From positions 1,343-14,225 of the forward strand of contig DGJU01000022.1 of assembly GCA_002387605.1 (NCBI GenBank): a stretch of 12,883 bases of DNA, written 5' to 3'. Source of the stretch: Alphaproteobacteria bacterium UBA4588 (GTDB lineage: Bacteria; Pseudomonadota; Alphaproteobacteria; Puniceispirillales; Puniceispirillaceae). Below are positions 1 to 8,381 of this stretch, in pieces. The position numbers and the translations under genes are program-made. The notes below the pieces were generated by a model. The model worked only from the letters and a program-made list of their open reading frames with translations. It made no database searches and was not told the origin of the DNA. Position 1 is the stretch's first letter, and every line of letters starts with the position of its first letter.

Positions 1-818
1 GCCCTTATTGTCTGCTCGAATGCGGCATGCCATTTGGCAAGGTTACGGCTTATTTCATCTGCCTCTATTTCGCTAGCAGCAGCATCTGCTGCTGCACCAA
101 ATCCAATAATGCCAATGACATTTTCAGTCCCAGAGCGCATGCCTTTTTCCTGACCCCCGCCGCGTATTATCGCAGGCAAACGCCGTCCAGCCTTACACCA
201 GAGTGCGCCAACACCTGCCGGACCGCCAATTTTGTGAGCAGAGATAGTCGCAAAATCAAGGGCAAACTCAGCAAGGCTGACACGGTATTTCCCTGCAAGC
301 TGTACCATATCAGAGTGAACAGCAACCCCGTGCTGATGGCACAGCGCAGTAATCGCCTGAAGCGGCTGGCGCACTCCTGTCTCATTATTGGCAGCCATAA
401 CAGACACAAGAACGCTCTTTTTATCTTCGGCAGATAAATCAGATAGCATCTTCCCAAGCATATCGAGCTTGATAACGCCCCTCTCATCGACATCAACAAG
501 CAAGGCATCACGGCGTGCATCTAACACAGCATCATGTTCAATGCGGCTTGCAATGACAGTGTTGAAACCAGACAACACTAGATTATTGGCTTCTGTGCCG
601 CCGCTTGTGAAGGTTAACTCATCGCTACGCCCACCAATAAGATGAGCGATTTTCTGACGGGCTGTCTCCACCTGCAGGCGGGCCTCCCGGCCGAATTTAT
701 GAACAGATGATGGATTAGATGGCACACCAAGAGCTGCTGTCATAGCCTCTATTGCTGCAGGGCGTAGCGGCGCTGTCGCATTATAATCAAGATAGATAGG
801 CATCGCAGTTGCAAACAT
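1..818 (-). CDS. Cysteine desulfurase (NifS/IscS-like), C-terminus cut by window edge
   Basis: PLP-dependent enzyme that takes sulfur from L-cysteine as a persulfide, leaving alanine; it usually feeds iron-sulfur cluster or thio-cofactor assembly in the cytoplasm. About 272 residues are readable without a stop and run off the left edge. Visible motifs: YLDYNATAP near residue 9, the phosphate-binding TSGGTEANN (71-79), the His of EHDAV (H95) expected to stack on PLP, NNETGV (144-149), HSDMVQ (168-173), the Schiff-base lysine K196 in SAHKIGG, and RSGTEN (228-233). The catalytic cysteine, normally around residue 325, would lie outside the window, so group I or II cannot be settled. The ATG at 818 follows an in-frame TAA directly; a second ATG at 803 (MPIYLDYNATAP) is also possible, and neither has a clear Shine-Dalgarno. 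It lies 68 bp after cysE on the same strand, so the two are probably co-transcribed. Confidence 0.93.
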   Translation of the reverse strand, partial: MFATAMPIYLDYNATAPLRPAAIEAMTAALGVPSNPSSVHKFGREARLQVETARQKIAHLIGGRSDELTFTSGGTEANNLVLSGFNTVIASRIEHDAVLDARRDALLVDVDERGVIKLDMLGKMLSDLSAEDKKSVLVSVMAANNETGVRQPLQAITALCHQHGVAVHSDMVQLAGKYRVSLAEFALDFATISAHKIGGPAGVGALWCKAGRRLPAIIRGGGQEKGMRSGTENVIGIIGFGAAADAAASEIEADEISRNLAKWHAAFEQTIR

Positions 819-823
819 TTATT

Positions 824-872
824 CGGTATCCGGCTGAACAGAGGCGCCCGGCAGCTTCATTCCGGCATACCG
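824..872 (-). promoter_or_regulatory. Intergenic stem-loop before the cysteine desulfurase start
   Basis: On the minus strand CGGTATGCCGG (872-862) can pair with CCGGATACCG (833-824): ten base pairs with one bulged G, around a 28-nt loop. The 3' arm ends five bases before the ATG at 818, where a ribosome binding site would be expected. No T-run follows, so it is not a standard intrinsic terminator. A translation-controlling or RNA-processing element between cysE and the desulfurase is an inference. The pairing itself is read directly from the sequence. Confidence 0.45.
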
Positions 873-886
873 CCTGTAATAAAATC

Positions 887-1651
887 TTATTTACCAAGCC
901 CTGCTTCTAGCGGGCGTGCAGATGATTGGGAGGCGGCAGTCTTGCTTTGGTGAGTCCCGTCGTCAGCCGTCATGTCCTTACCTGCTGCGTCCTGCATTTG
1001 TTTTAAGTCCCGGCGCAATTTTTCAACTTCCGAGAAGAGCGCCTTCAGAATACGTGCCTGACTATCTTCAAACGGAAGGTCTGTAACACCATACGCATCA
1101 AAACTATCATCACTACGTTTCTGGTTTAGTTGCTTTGCAGGCACTCCAACAACAGTCTGACCAGCGCTTACATCGCGGATAACAACTGAATTGCCGCCGA
1201 CACGTGCGCCAACGCCAACGGTAATGGGGCCAAGTATCTGTGCCCCAGCGCCAACAATGACATTATCTTCTAGTGTTGGGTGGCGTTTAACACAGCGCTG
1301 TGACTGCGCATCGACAGCAGGCATAACACCGCCAAGAGTGACGCCGTGATATAAGGTAACATTCTTTCCAACGATAGATGTCTCACCAATCACAACGCCC
1401 ATGCCATGGTCAGCAAAAAAACCGCCTTCGATCTGAGCGCCGGGATGAATTTCAATTCCTGTCATCCAGCGCGCAATCTGCATCATAAACCGCGGCAGGA
1501 GCCGCAAGCCGGCCCGCCAGAGGGGATGCGCCATCCGATAGGCAAACATAACATGGAAACTTGGATAAAGCAGGATGCATGATAACAGGCCTGAGGCTGC
1601 CGGATCACGCTGCCGGATTGCGGCAATATCTTGTGCAAGTTTTGTCAACAT
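887..1651 (-). CDS. cysE: Serine O-acetyltransferase (CysE, short NifP/EpsC-like type)
   Basis: Transfers acetyl from acetyl-CoA to L-serine to give O-acetylserine, the first step of cysteine synthesis, in the cytoplasm. The product is 254 residues. After an N-terminal helical part (1-60) come left-handed beta-helix hexapeptide repeats (about 66-175) with GIEIHPGA (65-72), the catalytic His in DHGMGVVIGE (H82), GVTLGG (103-108), RHP (123-125) and GVPAKQL (169-175). E67 sits where the E. coli enzyme has its catalytic Asp, as I recall from Bacillus-type enzymes. A heptad-like helix (about 197-222) and a low-complexity tail end in Lys. The start at 1651 was chosen because GAGGAAG lies about 8 nt upstream; an in-frame ATG at 1705 would add 18 residues unlike the family and push into the divergent promoter region. 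Oddities: about seven extra residues between GVTLGG and RHP, and no C-terminal Ile. Confidence 0.93.
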   Translation of the reverse strand: MLTKLAQDIAAIRQRDPAASGLLSCILLYPSFHVMFAYRMAHPLWRAGLRLLPRFMMQIARWMTGIEIHPGAQIEGGFFADHGMGVVIGETSIVGKNVTLYHGVTLGGVMPAVDAQSQRCVKRHPTLEDNVIVGAGAQILGPITVGVGARVGGNSVVIRDVSAGQTVVGVPAKQLNQKRSDDSFDAYGVTDLPFEDSQARILKALFSEVEKLRRDLKQMQDAAGKDMTADDGTHQSKTAASQSSARPLEAGLGK

Positions 1652-1717
1652 TATCGAACTTCCTCGCTCATAAGCCAGATAGCATTCTCGAATATCACCC
1701 ATCATATGATAACGTGC

Positions 1718-1746
1718 TTGGAAACGCCACCTGATTACGATATAAG
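1718..1746 (+). promoter_or_regulatory. Candidate sigma-70-type promoter for the hydrolase
   Basis: TTGGAA (1718-1723) and TATAAG (1741-1746) are separated by 17 bp. They match four of six and five of six bases of the -35 and -10 consensus. The expected start of transcription would be about 30 bp before the hydrolase ATG. It lies in the 132-bp divergent gap between cysE and the hydrolase. The prediction is by eye only. Confidence 0.4.
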
Positions 1747-1783
1747 CCTTTACCAGTTTTACACAAGGGAGCCATTATTTTTT

Positions 1784-2446
1784 ATGCCTGAAGTCATCAT
1801 AAATGGTCCTGAAGGTCGGCTCGAATGCCGGTACATGCCGGGACCCGACCAAAACGCCCCAACAGCTCTTATTCTTCATCCAGAACCGGATAAGAATGGT
1901 ACGATGAATAATCGTGTTACCTTCTCAACCTATAAGCTTTTCCAATCACGCGGATTTTCCGTGATGCGCTTTAATTTTAGAGGCGTTGGACGCTCTCAAG
2001 GCGTGTTTGATAATGGTGAGGGTGAGTTATCAGATGCGGCAACGGCAATGGATTGGTTGCAATCTCAGCACCCTGGCTCGAATATATGCTGGATTGCCGG
2101 ATTTTCCTTCGGGTCATGGATTGGCATGCAATTATTAATGCGGCGGCCTGAAATTACCGGATTTATCTCGTTATCACCGCCTGCATCAACTCATGATTTT
2201 ACCTTTCTTGCGCCCTGCCCTGCTTCTGGCCTTATTGTTCATGGATCAAAAAATGAACAGGTGCCGCATCCAAAGGTAGATGCACTGGTTGAGAAAATTT
2301 CAAAGCAAAAAGGCGTTGCGATTGATATTAACCTGATTGATGGCGCAAATCATTTCTTCAGCACTCATCTTGATGAAGCAATGAGCTCTGTGTCTGATTA
2401 TCTTGATAGAACCGAAAATGGCGCGGTTATGCCAACTGCAGACTGA
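1784..2446 (+). CDS. Alpha/beta hydrolase (COG2945-like)
   Basis: A 220-residue protein with a single alpha/beta-hydrolase fold; substrate unknown, probably cytoplasmic since no signal peptide is seen. Visible: LILHPEP (29-35) as the oxyanion-side strand, [12 protein letters not shown] (62-73), the nucleophile elbow GFSFGS with S108, and the C-terminal GANHFF with H190 as the likely catalytic His. The usual catalytic acid position in the GxxDxxVP loop reads GSKNEQVP, so an Asn (N157) sits there with Glu158 next to it. The start at 1784 was chosen from AAGGGAG (1765-1771) and from the [17 protein letters not shown] opening; the frame stays open upstream to 1631, but those residues overlap the divergent cysE 5' end and do not look like the family. 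It diverges from cysE and is followed after 38 bp by tyrS, perhaps in one transcript. Confidence 0.87.
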   Translation: MPEVIINGPEGRLECRYMPGPDQNAPTALILHPEPDKNGTMNNRVTFSTYKLFQSRGFSVMRFNFRGVGRSQGVFDNGEGELSDAATAMDWLQSQHPGSNICWIAGFSFGSWIGMQLLMRRPEITGFISLSPPASTHDFTFLAPCPASGLIVHGSKNEQVPHPKVDALVEKISKQKGVAIDINLIDGANHFFSTHLDEAMSSVSDYLDRTENGAVMPTAD

Positions 2447-2484
2447 TAGTATCAGACGTTAATCCGAATAAGGTATGGCAGATT

Positions 2485-3732
2485 ATGAGCTATTCTTCTG
2501 AGTTTATTACTGAGATCGTTACCCGTGGCTATATGCATCAGGCAACCAATCTAGAGGGGCTTGATGAGCGGGCCGCACAGCAACCGATCTCTGCTTATAT
2601 CGGATTTGATTGCACAGCCGACAGCCTGCATGTTGGCTCACTGGTTCAGATTATGATGCTTCGGCTACTCCAACGCAATGGCCATAAACCGATTGTGCTT
2701 ATGGGTGGCGGCACGACCAAAGTCGGCGACCCGTCCGGTAAGGATGAAGCCCGTCCCCTGCTATCTGATCAGGATATCGAAAGCAATAAAAACGGTATTC
2801 GCAAAATCTTTGAAAAATACCTGTCTTTCGGGGACGGCCCCACTGATGCAGTAATGGTGGATAATGCTGATTGGCTGGATGAGCTTGGCTATATTCGGTT
2901 TCTGCGGGATTATGGCGCGCATTTTTCGATTAACCGAATGATGGGTATGGACTCAGTCAAGCTCCGGCTTGAACGCGAGCAAAACCTATCTTTCCTTGAA
3001 TTTAATTATGCCATTCTTCAAGCATATGATTTCCTTGAGTTGCGCCGTCGTTATGGCTGTGCACTGCAGATGGGCGGCTCTGACCAATGGGGCAATATTG
3101 TCACCGGCATTGATTTAACACGCCGTGTTGACGCTCAGGAAATTTTTGGCCTGACCTCACCTCTGATTACAACAGCCTCTGGTGCTAAGATGGGGAAAAC
3201 GGCGTCTGGTGCAATCTGGCTGAATGAAGAGCGCTTACCTGCTTTTGATTTCTGGCAGTTTTGGCGCAATACAGAAGATGCCGATGTAGGTCGGTTCTTA
3301 AAACTATTTACAGAATTGCCGCTGGATGAAATTGAGCGTCTTAGTGCGCTTGAAGGCGCTGATATTAATCAAGCCAAAATTATCCTGGCAAATGAAGCAA
3401 CAGGCCTGTGTCATGGCGCCGAGGCTAGCGCTCAAGCAGAACAGACCGCAGCCCAGACCTTTGCTGAGGGTAAGATGGCAGATGGCCTGCCAACCCTGAC
3501 GGTGGAGGCAGATAAAATTGGCAGTCTGCTGCTGATTGATGCCTTTATCGAAATTGGCCTTGCGCAATCCAAAGGAGAGGTTCGCAGGCTGATACGAGGC
3601 GGCGGTGCGCGGTTGAATAATGATGCGATTACCGATGAGAATAGGCTGTTATCCGCCGATGATTTTGATGATGATGGCAGGGCACAAATTTCTGCTGGCA
3701 AGAAACGTCGCGCCCTACTCCAGCGTGCCTAG
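2485..3732 (+). CDS. tyrS: Tyrosyl-tRNA synthetase
   Basis: Class I aminoacyl-tRNA synthetase that joins tyrosine to tRNA-Tyr using ATP, in the cytoplasm, normally as a homodimer. It has 415 residues, close to the usual 400-430. The Rossmann catalytic domain holds [15 protein letters not shown], where HVGS (49-52) is the HIGH signature. The tyrosine and ATP pocket residues follow in [12 protein letters not shown] (74-86), YAILQAYDF (175-183) and GGSDQWGN (197-204). KMGKT (235-239) is the KMSKS signature in the form typical of bacterial TyrRS. An S4-type RNA-binding domain closes the protein (about 345-415). The ATG has only a weak AAGG 11 nt upstream (2470-2473); the nearby ATG at 2475 is in another frame and stops quickly. 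No terminator separates it from the hydrolase gene. Its TAG overlaps the stop of the convergent AsmA-like gene. Confidence 0.97.
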   Translation: MSYSSEFITEIVTRGYMHQATNLEGLDERAAQQPISAYIGFDCTADSLHVGSLVQIMMLRLLQRNGHKPIVLMGGGTTKVGDPSGKDEARPLLSDQDIESNKNGIRKIFEKYLSFGDGPTDAVMVDNADWLDELGYIRFLRDYGAHFSINRMMGMDSVKLRLEREQNLSFLEFNYAILQAYDFLELRRRYGCALQMGGSDQWGNIVTGIDLTRRVDAQEIFGLTSPLITTASGAKMGKTASGAIWLNEERLPAFDFWQFWRNTEDADVGRFLKLFTELPLDEIERLSALEGADINQAKIILANEATGLCHGAEASAQAEQTAAQTFAEGKMADGLPTLTVEADKIGSLLLIDAFIEIGLAQSKGEVRRLIRGGGARLNNDAITDENRLLSADDFDDDGRAQISAGKKRRALLQRA

Positions 3733-6700
3733 TTCTGCTCTGTTCCCAGAATGCGTCCGGATTCGGCGCCAAGCCAGTCAGGGCTAAATAAATCACGTAA
3801 CAGCCCTGGGGCTAGACTAGACGCATTCACCGTTACATCAGGGTCATCACTATTACCGCGTACACTGAACTGAGTGGTAAATAGGCCTGTTTTATCTATT
3901 CCTGTTAACACTTCGCCAACAAGCGGTACAAGGCCGAGCAATTTATTCACCTGATTAACAGGAACCAGATTGCCACTCACATCTACCGTACCGGCTTTTC
4001 TGTCAAACTCTCCTATCATCGAGACGCCAACAGCATTTCCTGTTGCTTTTACCTCCTCCAATCTATGGCGCGAGCCACGGGTTGAAATGGTAGCTTCACC
4101 TTTGATGAATTTTGTCCCACTACCCTCAACAAGAGAATATAGCCCGGCAAGCGATAGAACTGAAAAAGCGCGAATGGCTCTTGGCGCTTCAATAACAGAA
4201 AAATCACTCATCTCAATTTTCGTGTCATAATCGTTAAATTTTCCGTCACGGAACTGCGTAACAAGCCGAAGGCTTCCGTCAGTTATGGAGTCAGTGATAT
4301 TAAGTCCCTTTAGCACCCGCCCGCCATTTTGGGATGTGATGACAAGCTCGCTTAACCGCGGTGCAACAGGCTGGAAGGAAAGCTCAGCTTCGCCGCCACC
4401 AATAAGACCAACCCCTTCAAGAAACTCTCCTGACGGCCCGAAGCGTGCCTCTATTGTGCCTTCGCTCAGAAGGGGTTTTTGACCGAAGAGAAGGCTACCA
4501 AGCAAGGTTGCTTGGCCATCTCCATCAGTCTGCGTGCTTCCCTTCAGATTGCCGGTAAGGGTAATGCGCGGACCCACAACAATCCGTGATGCTGTAATAT
4601 CAAAATCAAGCGCCAATCCTTTGGATGCGCCTTCGTTTCTGCGTAACGGGACAAGATTAAGAAGACGGCCTTCTGCGGTGAGCTTCATAGCCGTCTTGCC
4701 AGTCTTTTCAAGCAGAACTGTTGTGAGCTCGTTACCGGGCAAGGTGACATCCTCAAAATAGCCAAGTGAAAGCTGTCCATCTGGCTGAAAGCCAATCCGC
4801 CCTTTTCCTGAGAGGCTCCCTGCTGTTACATCAATCGCTTCAATACCGAGCAACTTGCCATCCTTGAATGTTAAGATGCCTGATGCTTGGCCTGTCTCGC
4901 CGGGTAGTTTTGCCCAGCTCAGCGCATCGATATTAATGCCAGCTTGCGTGATATCGGTGCGTGCCGATAAAGAATAGTCAGATTTCCCAGCCTGTCCCGT
5001 CAGGGAAAATCGTCCGCCAATACTGCCTTCTAATGGCATGCCAGAGAGATCAGATATTTTTGTCGCAAAGTCAGTATTCGCTGGAATTTTAGCATTAAGC
5101 TCAAACGCCCCCTTTGCTTTGCGCTCATAGGAGAAGTCAGAATAAATATTAGAAAAGACTCCGGAGCCTGAAATAATAAGAGCCTCTTTATCAAACGAGA
5201 GAACAAGCGCGCCCTGTTCTAATGTCTGTGCTAGCGGCAAATCATCAATAACGGCATCACTAATCGTTGCATCCGCAGTGACATCAGAGAGAGCAAGCCT
5301 CCCCCCAGCTGGCAGTCGGCCTTTAGCAGAATATGTTGCTTCGATAGTGCCTGTTGAAGACTGCGCCGTCAGACCTGTACCTTTCAGCTTGTTAATACGC
5401 GGATGGTCCAGAATTTCCATAACAGGGGTAAGCGCACCAGACATCGTAAGCGAAATATCAATATCCCGAGGGAGCTTTTCAGGGTTATAGAGCGGGCCAT
5501 ATCTTACATTTGCCTTAGTCAGATTAAGGGATGGCATCTCACCATTATCGGTATTCACACTAAGCACATTATCAGCAAATGTTAGCGTTGCATCAATCTG
5601 CTGAACAGGACGCATCGTCTCATAAAGCTGGAAACTTGAATTTTCGAGTTCAACCGTGCCGGTAACTTGTGTAACCACAGAAGACGGGTCTTCTGAGCCA
5701 TCTAAGGTCATATCAACTGATGCGTTTGAGATTATACCATCAGATATATGAGAGCGTATCCATGGGAAGGCCTTTGGCGCCCAACTGCGGGGCCAGAGAA
5801 CATGAAAGAAATTAACAGGAATATCATTCGCCGTGATGGACATCTCAGCCGTCATGTCCCGTACGCTTAATAGCTCGCCTAAATGGGCATTTACTGTTGC
5901 ACCCAGTATGCCGTTCTCGCCAAAATCAATTGATGCGTGAGATATCTGCAACTGACCCGGCTCATATCGCAGTCTCACAGCGGCTTCAGGAATACGAACA
6001 GGCGTATCAAATTGGTCAAGTGACAGGAATCCATTTTGCATCTTTGTATCAATCATAGCGCGTGCCACCTGCCCAGATTGCTGTAATTCGATGTCAACAG
6101 CACCCTGCAAGGTTCCGACTATCCGCTGATATTGGGGTAATTGGGCATCAAGACGAACACTGGAAAAATCACCCTGAAGCTGGGCTGATGACAGTAAAAG
6201 GGCGGATTTGCTCGTATCAAACTGGCCTTTAAGGGCCAGTGTAGCGGTTCTAAATCGCCCGCCTGAGATTGTCTGCTGAAGCTGTGCTTTTTTATCTGAC
6301 GCCCACTCATCCGGCCAGAATGTCATGAGCTCGCTCACCAGAACTTCTTCTGCCAGAACAGTCATATTCATGCGCGGTAAGGCGGCATGCACACCAAGCA
6401 CCTGACCTGACAGGGACAGGCGATGCTGCTCATTAAGCAGGATTGATGTCTGCTTAACAGTAAACAGATTATCGTCACGGCTATAGGCAAAATCAGCATC
6501 AAAATCTGAATAACGAACATCTCTTATTTGTCCAAAGGGCAGCGTAACATCACCGCGAGAAGAGCCAATCGTACCAGATAAAAGGTGAATTTTCTCATTA
6601 TCGATTGTGCCATCGAGGGTCGCTGATATTCGACCATCAACAACAAGCTGTTCAGGACTCTCAGCCAATATACCAGACGGCAGCGCACCAGAATTTATCA

Positions 6701-7598
6701 CAAGAGCAATGAGTGGCTCTAGAGTGACGTCTGTGAGCCGCGCTGAGAATGTCGTCAGGCCTGATAGCAGGTGAGATGTAGCATTAATGGCAATTTGGCC
6801 AGTATTTTCAGTTTGTGTCTGTGCAACAGATTTTGGCTGGTCAAACTGTAGCGTCATAGACAGCCCGTCTTCAGACCCTTTTTTTCCTGATATCGCGGCA
6901 GAAACTTCAATATTATTGAAGAGTGCTGTGGGCACTACTGTATCGCCCTGCAAGAAAATATTTGCTGACTTTGCCCGCACGGATAAGTGGCGCAATCCAT
7001 CTGGCCAATAGGGCAATGGCGATATTGCCTGCCTCTTGGACGCCTGCTCCTCAGACGCCTGCCTCTCAGCCATTTGGCGATCTGGCATTAGGCGGTCTGG
7101 CATCAACGTGGCCAACAGCGCCGGAAAAACCATAAACGCCGATACGCGCTCTTTTAAATGTGCATTCAGCCATGCCTGATCTTGTGAAAACTTCCAGCCA
7201 TCATCAGCTCTTACCAACGTAAGTGAGCGGGCTTCAACAGATACTTTATCAGGCATTCCTGAGACCAGCATACTAGGGCCAAAAGCAAGCCTTACTTCTG
7301 GTATATCTAGCTGATGATTATTCGATGAGATATGCAGATCATTCCCGCTTATCTCAAACGGGCTCATCGCGTCATGAATACGAAAAGAAAGGCTACCTAC
7401 TTCAACAGAAAACCCTTTTTCAGGGTCCGAAAGCTGCGTTTCAAGCCAGTCAGTTACATGTGATGTCTGCGTTGCGTAATAGATAAACCCTGCTATGGAT
7501 GCCAGCAGGATAGCGAGCAAAATGGACAGACTAACCAGAGATGCAACAACAACACGCCCGAAAAAAGAGGCTGTATGAGAAGTGCTGGTTTGTGTCAC
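3729..7598 (-). CDS. AsmA/YhdP-like large envelope protein (DUF3971-type)
   Basis: A 1289-residue protein anchored in the inner membrane by one N-terminal segment (about residues 16-42), with the rest predicted in the periplasm. In E. coli the related YhdP, TamB and YdbH form long beta-rich bridges thought to move phospholipids to the outer membrane; the same role here is inferred. The body is a long series of alternating beta-strand segments. WP..W motifs occur at 428-432 (WPDEW) and 602-606 (WPRSW). The C-terminal region (about 1195-1275), with [20 protein letters not shown] and [10 protein letters not shown], matches the end of YhdP-like proteins. The start codon is GTG at 7598 with AAAGGA nine bases upstream (7608-7613). 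Residues 165-189 form a pentapeptide tandem repeat not expected of the fold. It is divergent from the peroxiredoxin gene and convergent with tyrS. Confidence 0.87.
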   Translation of the reverse strand: MTQTSTSHTASFFGRVVVASLVSLSILLAILLASIAGFIYYATQTSHVTDWLETQLSDPEKGFSVEVGSLSFRIHDAMSPFEISGNDLHISSNNHQLDIPEVRLAFGPSMLVSGMPDKVSVEARSLTLVRADDGWKFSQDQAWLNAHLKERVSAFMVFPALLATLMPDRLMPDRQMAERQASEEQASKRQAISPLPYWPDGLRHLSVRAKSANIFLQGDTVVPTALFNNIEVSAAISGKKGSEDGLSMTLQFDQPKSVAQTQTENTGQIAINATSHLLSGLTTFSARLTDVTLEPLIALVINSGALPSGILAESPEQLVVDGRISATLDGTIDNEKIHLLSGTIGSSRGDVTLPFGQIRDVRYSDFDADFAYSRDDNLFTVKQTSILLNEQHRLSLSGQVLGVHAALPRMNMTVLAEEVLVSELMTFWPDEWASDKKAQLQQTISGGRFRTATLALKGQFDTSKSALLLSSAQLQGDFSSVRLDAQLPQYQRIVGTLQGAVDIELQQSGQVARAMIDTKMQNGFLSLDQFDTPVRIPEAAVRLRYEPGQLQISHASIDFGENGILGATVNAHLGELLSVRDMTAEMSITANDIPVNFFHVLWPRSWAPKAFPWIRSHISDGIISNASVDMTLDGSEDPSSVVTQVTGTVELENSSFQLYETMRPVQQIDATLTFADNVLSVNTDNGEMPSLNLTKANVRYGPLYNPEKLPRDIDISLTMSGALTPVMEILDHPRINKLKGTGLTAQSSTGTIEATYSAKGRLPAGGRLALSDVTADATISDAVIDDLPLAQTLEQGALVLSFDKEALIISGSGVFSNIYSDFSYERKAKGAFELNAKIPANTDFATKISDLSGMPLEGSIGGRFSLTGQAGKSDYSLSARTDITQAGINIDALSWAKLPGETGQASGILTFKDGKLLGIEAIDVTAGSLSGKGRIGFQPDGQLSLGYFEDVTLPGNELTTVLLEKTGKTAMKLTAEGRLLNLVPLRRNEGASKGLALDFDITASRIVVGPRITLTGNLKGSTQTDGDGQATLLGSLLFGQKPLLSEGTIEARFGPSGEFLEGVGLIGGGEAELSFQPVAPRLSELVITSQNGGRVLKGLNITDSITDGSLRLVTQFRDGKFNDYDTKIEMSDFSVIEAPRAIRAFSVLSLAGLYSLVEGSGTKFIKGEATISTRGSRHRLEEVKATGNAVGVSMIGEFDRKAGTVDVSGNLVPVNQVNKLLGLVPLVGEVLTGIDKTGLFTTQFSVRGNSDDPDVTVNASSLAPGLLRDLFSPDWLGAESGRILGTEQN
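7032..7106 (-). repeat. Degenerate 15-bp tandem repeat inside the AsmA-like gene (5 copies)
   Basis: Read on the minus strand, five 15-bp units follow one another without gaps and encode [20 protein letters not shown] and QASKR. The first two units differ at four bases, the last two at three. The sequence then leaves the pattern at QAISP. Because the unit is a multiple of three, a change in copy number would keep the frame. It lies in a charged, probably exposed segment about 125 residues after the membrane anchor. Confidence 0.8.
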
Positions 7599-7890
7599 AG
7601 GTATCAGTCCTTTAATGGCCGTTTGGCGTTCCGCTCTTTTGGCAGGAGTTTACCGCATAAGCAATAAAATGTCTCGCATTCTAGGTACCATGGATACCTC
7701 ATCTGTAAATGGGGCTGTCATCATTTGTTTTGTCGACTTGTTTTTGCTATCGTACTTGCTAAGTAAGGGATGTGAAGATTTAGGGTAATATTCCTCATAT
7801 TTTTACCAACCGTCTCCCCCGTGAGGCTATCTCAGCCCCGCACCATATGGCTTACAGCCTTTTCTTTCCCGTCTAAAAGGAGCCTTTTTT
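7599..7890. other. Divergent intergenic region between AsmA-like and peroxiredoxin genes
   Basis: This 292-bp stretch separates two divergent starts and is the longest non-coding part of the window. It should hold promoters for both genes. It contains a near-palindrome AGGTACCATGGATACCT (7683-7699; six of eight pairs match around the central base), a possible operator or small hairpin. No convincing protein or stable RNA gene is seen in it. Confidence 0.6.
7725..7753 (+). promoter_or_regulatory. Weak candidate promoter for the peroxiredoxin gene
   Basis: TTGTTT (7725-7730) and TATCGT (7748-7753) are 17 bp apart, and a TGC directly before the second box resembles an extended -10 element. Each hexamer is only a partial match to consensus. 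A start near 7760 would give a leader of about 130 nt. Confidence 0.25.
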
Positions 7891-8352
7891 ATGCTTGAAA
7901 CCGGACAACAAGCCCCTGATTTCTCTCTTGATACCGATACAAGCCCTTTTAGCCTTGCTGAGCATCACGGCAAAAATGTGGTTGTGTTTTTCTTTCCCAA
8001 AGCTGACACATCTGGCTGCACCAAAGAAGCGATTGCTTTTTCAAGCCTGCATGCCGAGTTTGAAGCTGCGAACACCATTGTTATTGGCATTTCCAAAGAT
8101 GATGCAAAAAAACAGGCGAAATTCCGCGATAAGCATGGCCTTACATGCCTGCTTGGCGCTGATGTGGATGGCACAGTTTGTGAGGCTTTTGGTGTCTGGG
8201 TTGAAAAATCAATGTATGGCCGCAAATATATGGGCATTCAAAGAGCAACCTTCTTGATTGGCCCTGATGGTGCGCTCAGTCACATTTGGCCAAAGGTCAA
8301 AGTTCCGGGCCATGCTGAAGACGTTCTTGAGTGCCTGCAAGCCGGCGGATAA
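7891..8352 (+). CDS. bcp: Peroxiredoxin, Bcp/PrxQ type (thiol peroxidase)
   Basis: A 153-residue cytoplasmic peroxidase that reduces hydrogen peroxide and organic hydroperoxides, normally recycled by thioredoxin. The thioredoxin-like fold carries the peroxidatic motif PxxxTxxC as PKADTSGC (36-43) with C43 as the attacking cysteine. GIQRATFLIGPDG holds the conserved active-site Arg (R118). The resolving cysteine that E. coli Bcp has five residues later is Ile here (I48); C86, C97 and C148 remain as possible partners, or the enzyme may work as a 1-Cys type. A strong AAAAGGAG ends 8 bases before the ATG, which fixes the start. The gene is alone on its strand between divergent and convergent neighbours and is probably monocistronic. 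Confidence 0.94.
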   Translation: MLETGQQAPDFSLDTDTSPFSLAEHHGKNVVVFFFPKADTSGCTKEAIAFSSLHAEFEAANTIVIGISKDDAKKQAKFRDKHGLTCLLGADVDGTVCEAFGVWVEKSMYGRKYMGIQRATFLIGPDGALSHIWPKVKVPGHAEDVLECLQAGG

Positions 8353-8381
8353 TGGCTCTGCTGAGAGGCTGATATTAGGGC

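Noticed and set aside
819..860. A 13-codon ORF (MKLPGASVQPDTE) between cysE and the desulfurase as a separate gene
   Set aside because: Too short to show coding bias and matches no family I know; kept only as a possible leader in the stem-loop finding.
1652..1705. An 18-residue N-terminal extension of CysE from the ATG at 1705
   Set aside because: GAGGAAG sits 8 nt before the ATG at 1651, the extra residues do not look like the family, and the extension would run into the divergent promoter region.
1701..1710. Perfect 10-bp palindrome ATCATATGAT in the cysE-hydrolase gap
   Set aside because: AT-rich and short, easily due to chance, and no second copy was noticed nearby; not enough for an operator call.
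1631..1783. A 51-residue N-terminal extension of the hydrolase
   Set aside because: It lies antisense to the cysE 5' end and its promoter region, is Cys/His-rich and unlike the family; the start at 1784 has AAGGGAG upstream.
7849..7867. Possible intrinsic terminator: GGCT, 3-nt loop, AGCC, then a T-rich run before the peroxiredoxin gene
   Set aside because: The stem has only four pairs and the T tract is broken by a C; no plus-strand gene ends just upstream.
8353..8381. Shared terminator between convergent bcp and prfB
   Set aside because: The gap contains only a four-pair CTCT/AGAG stem with no T-run on either strand.
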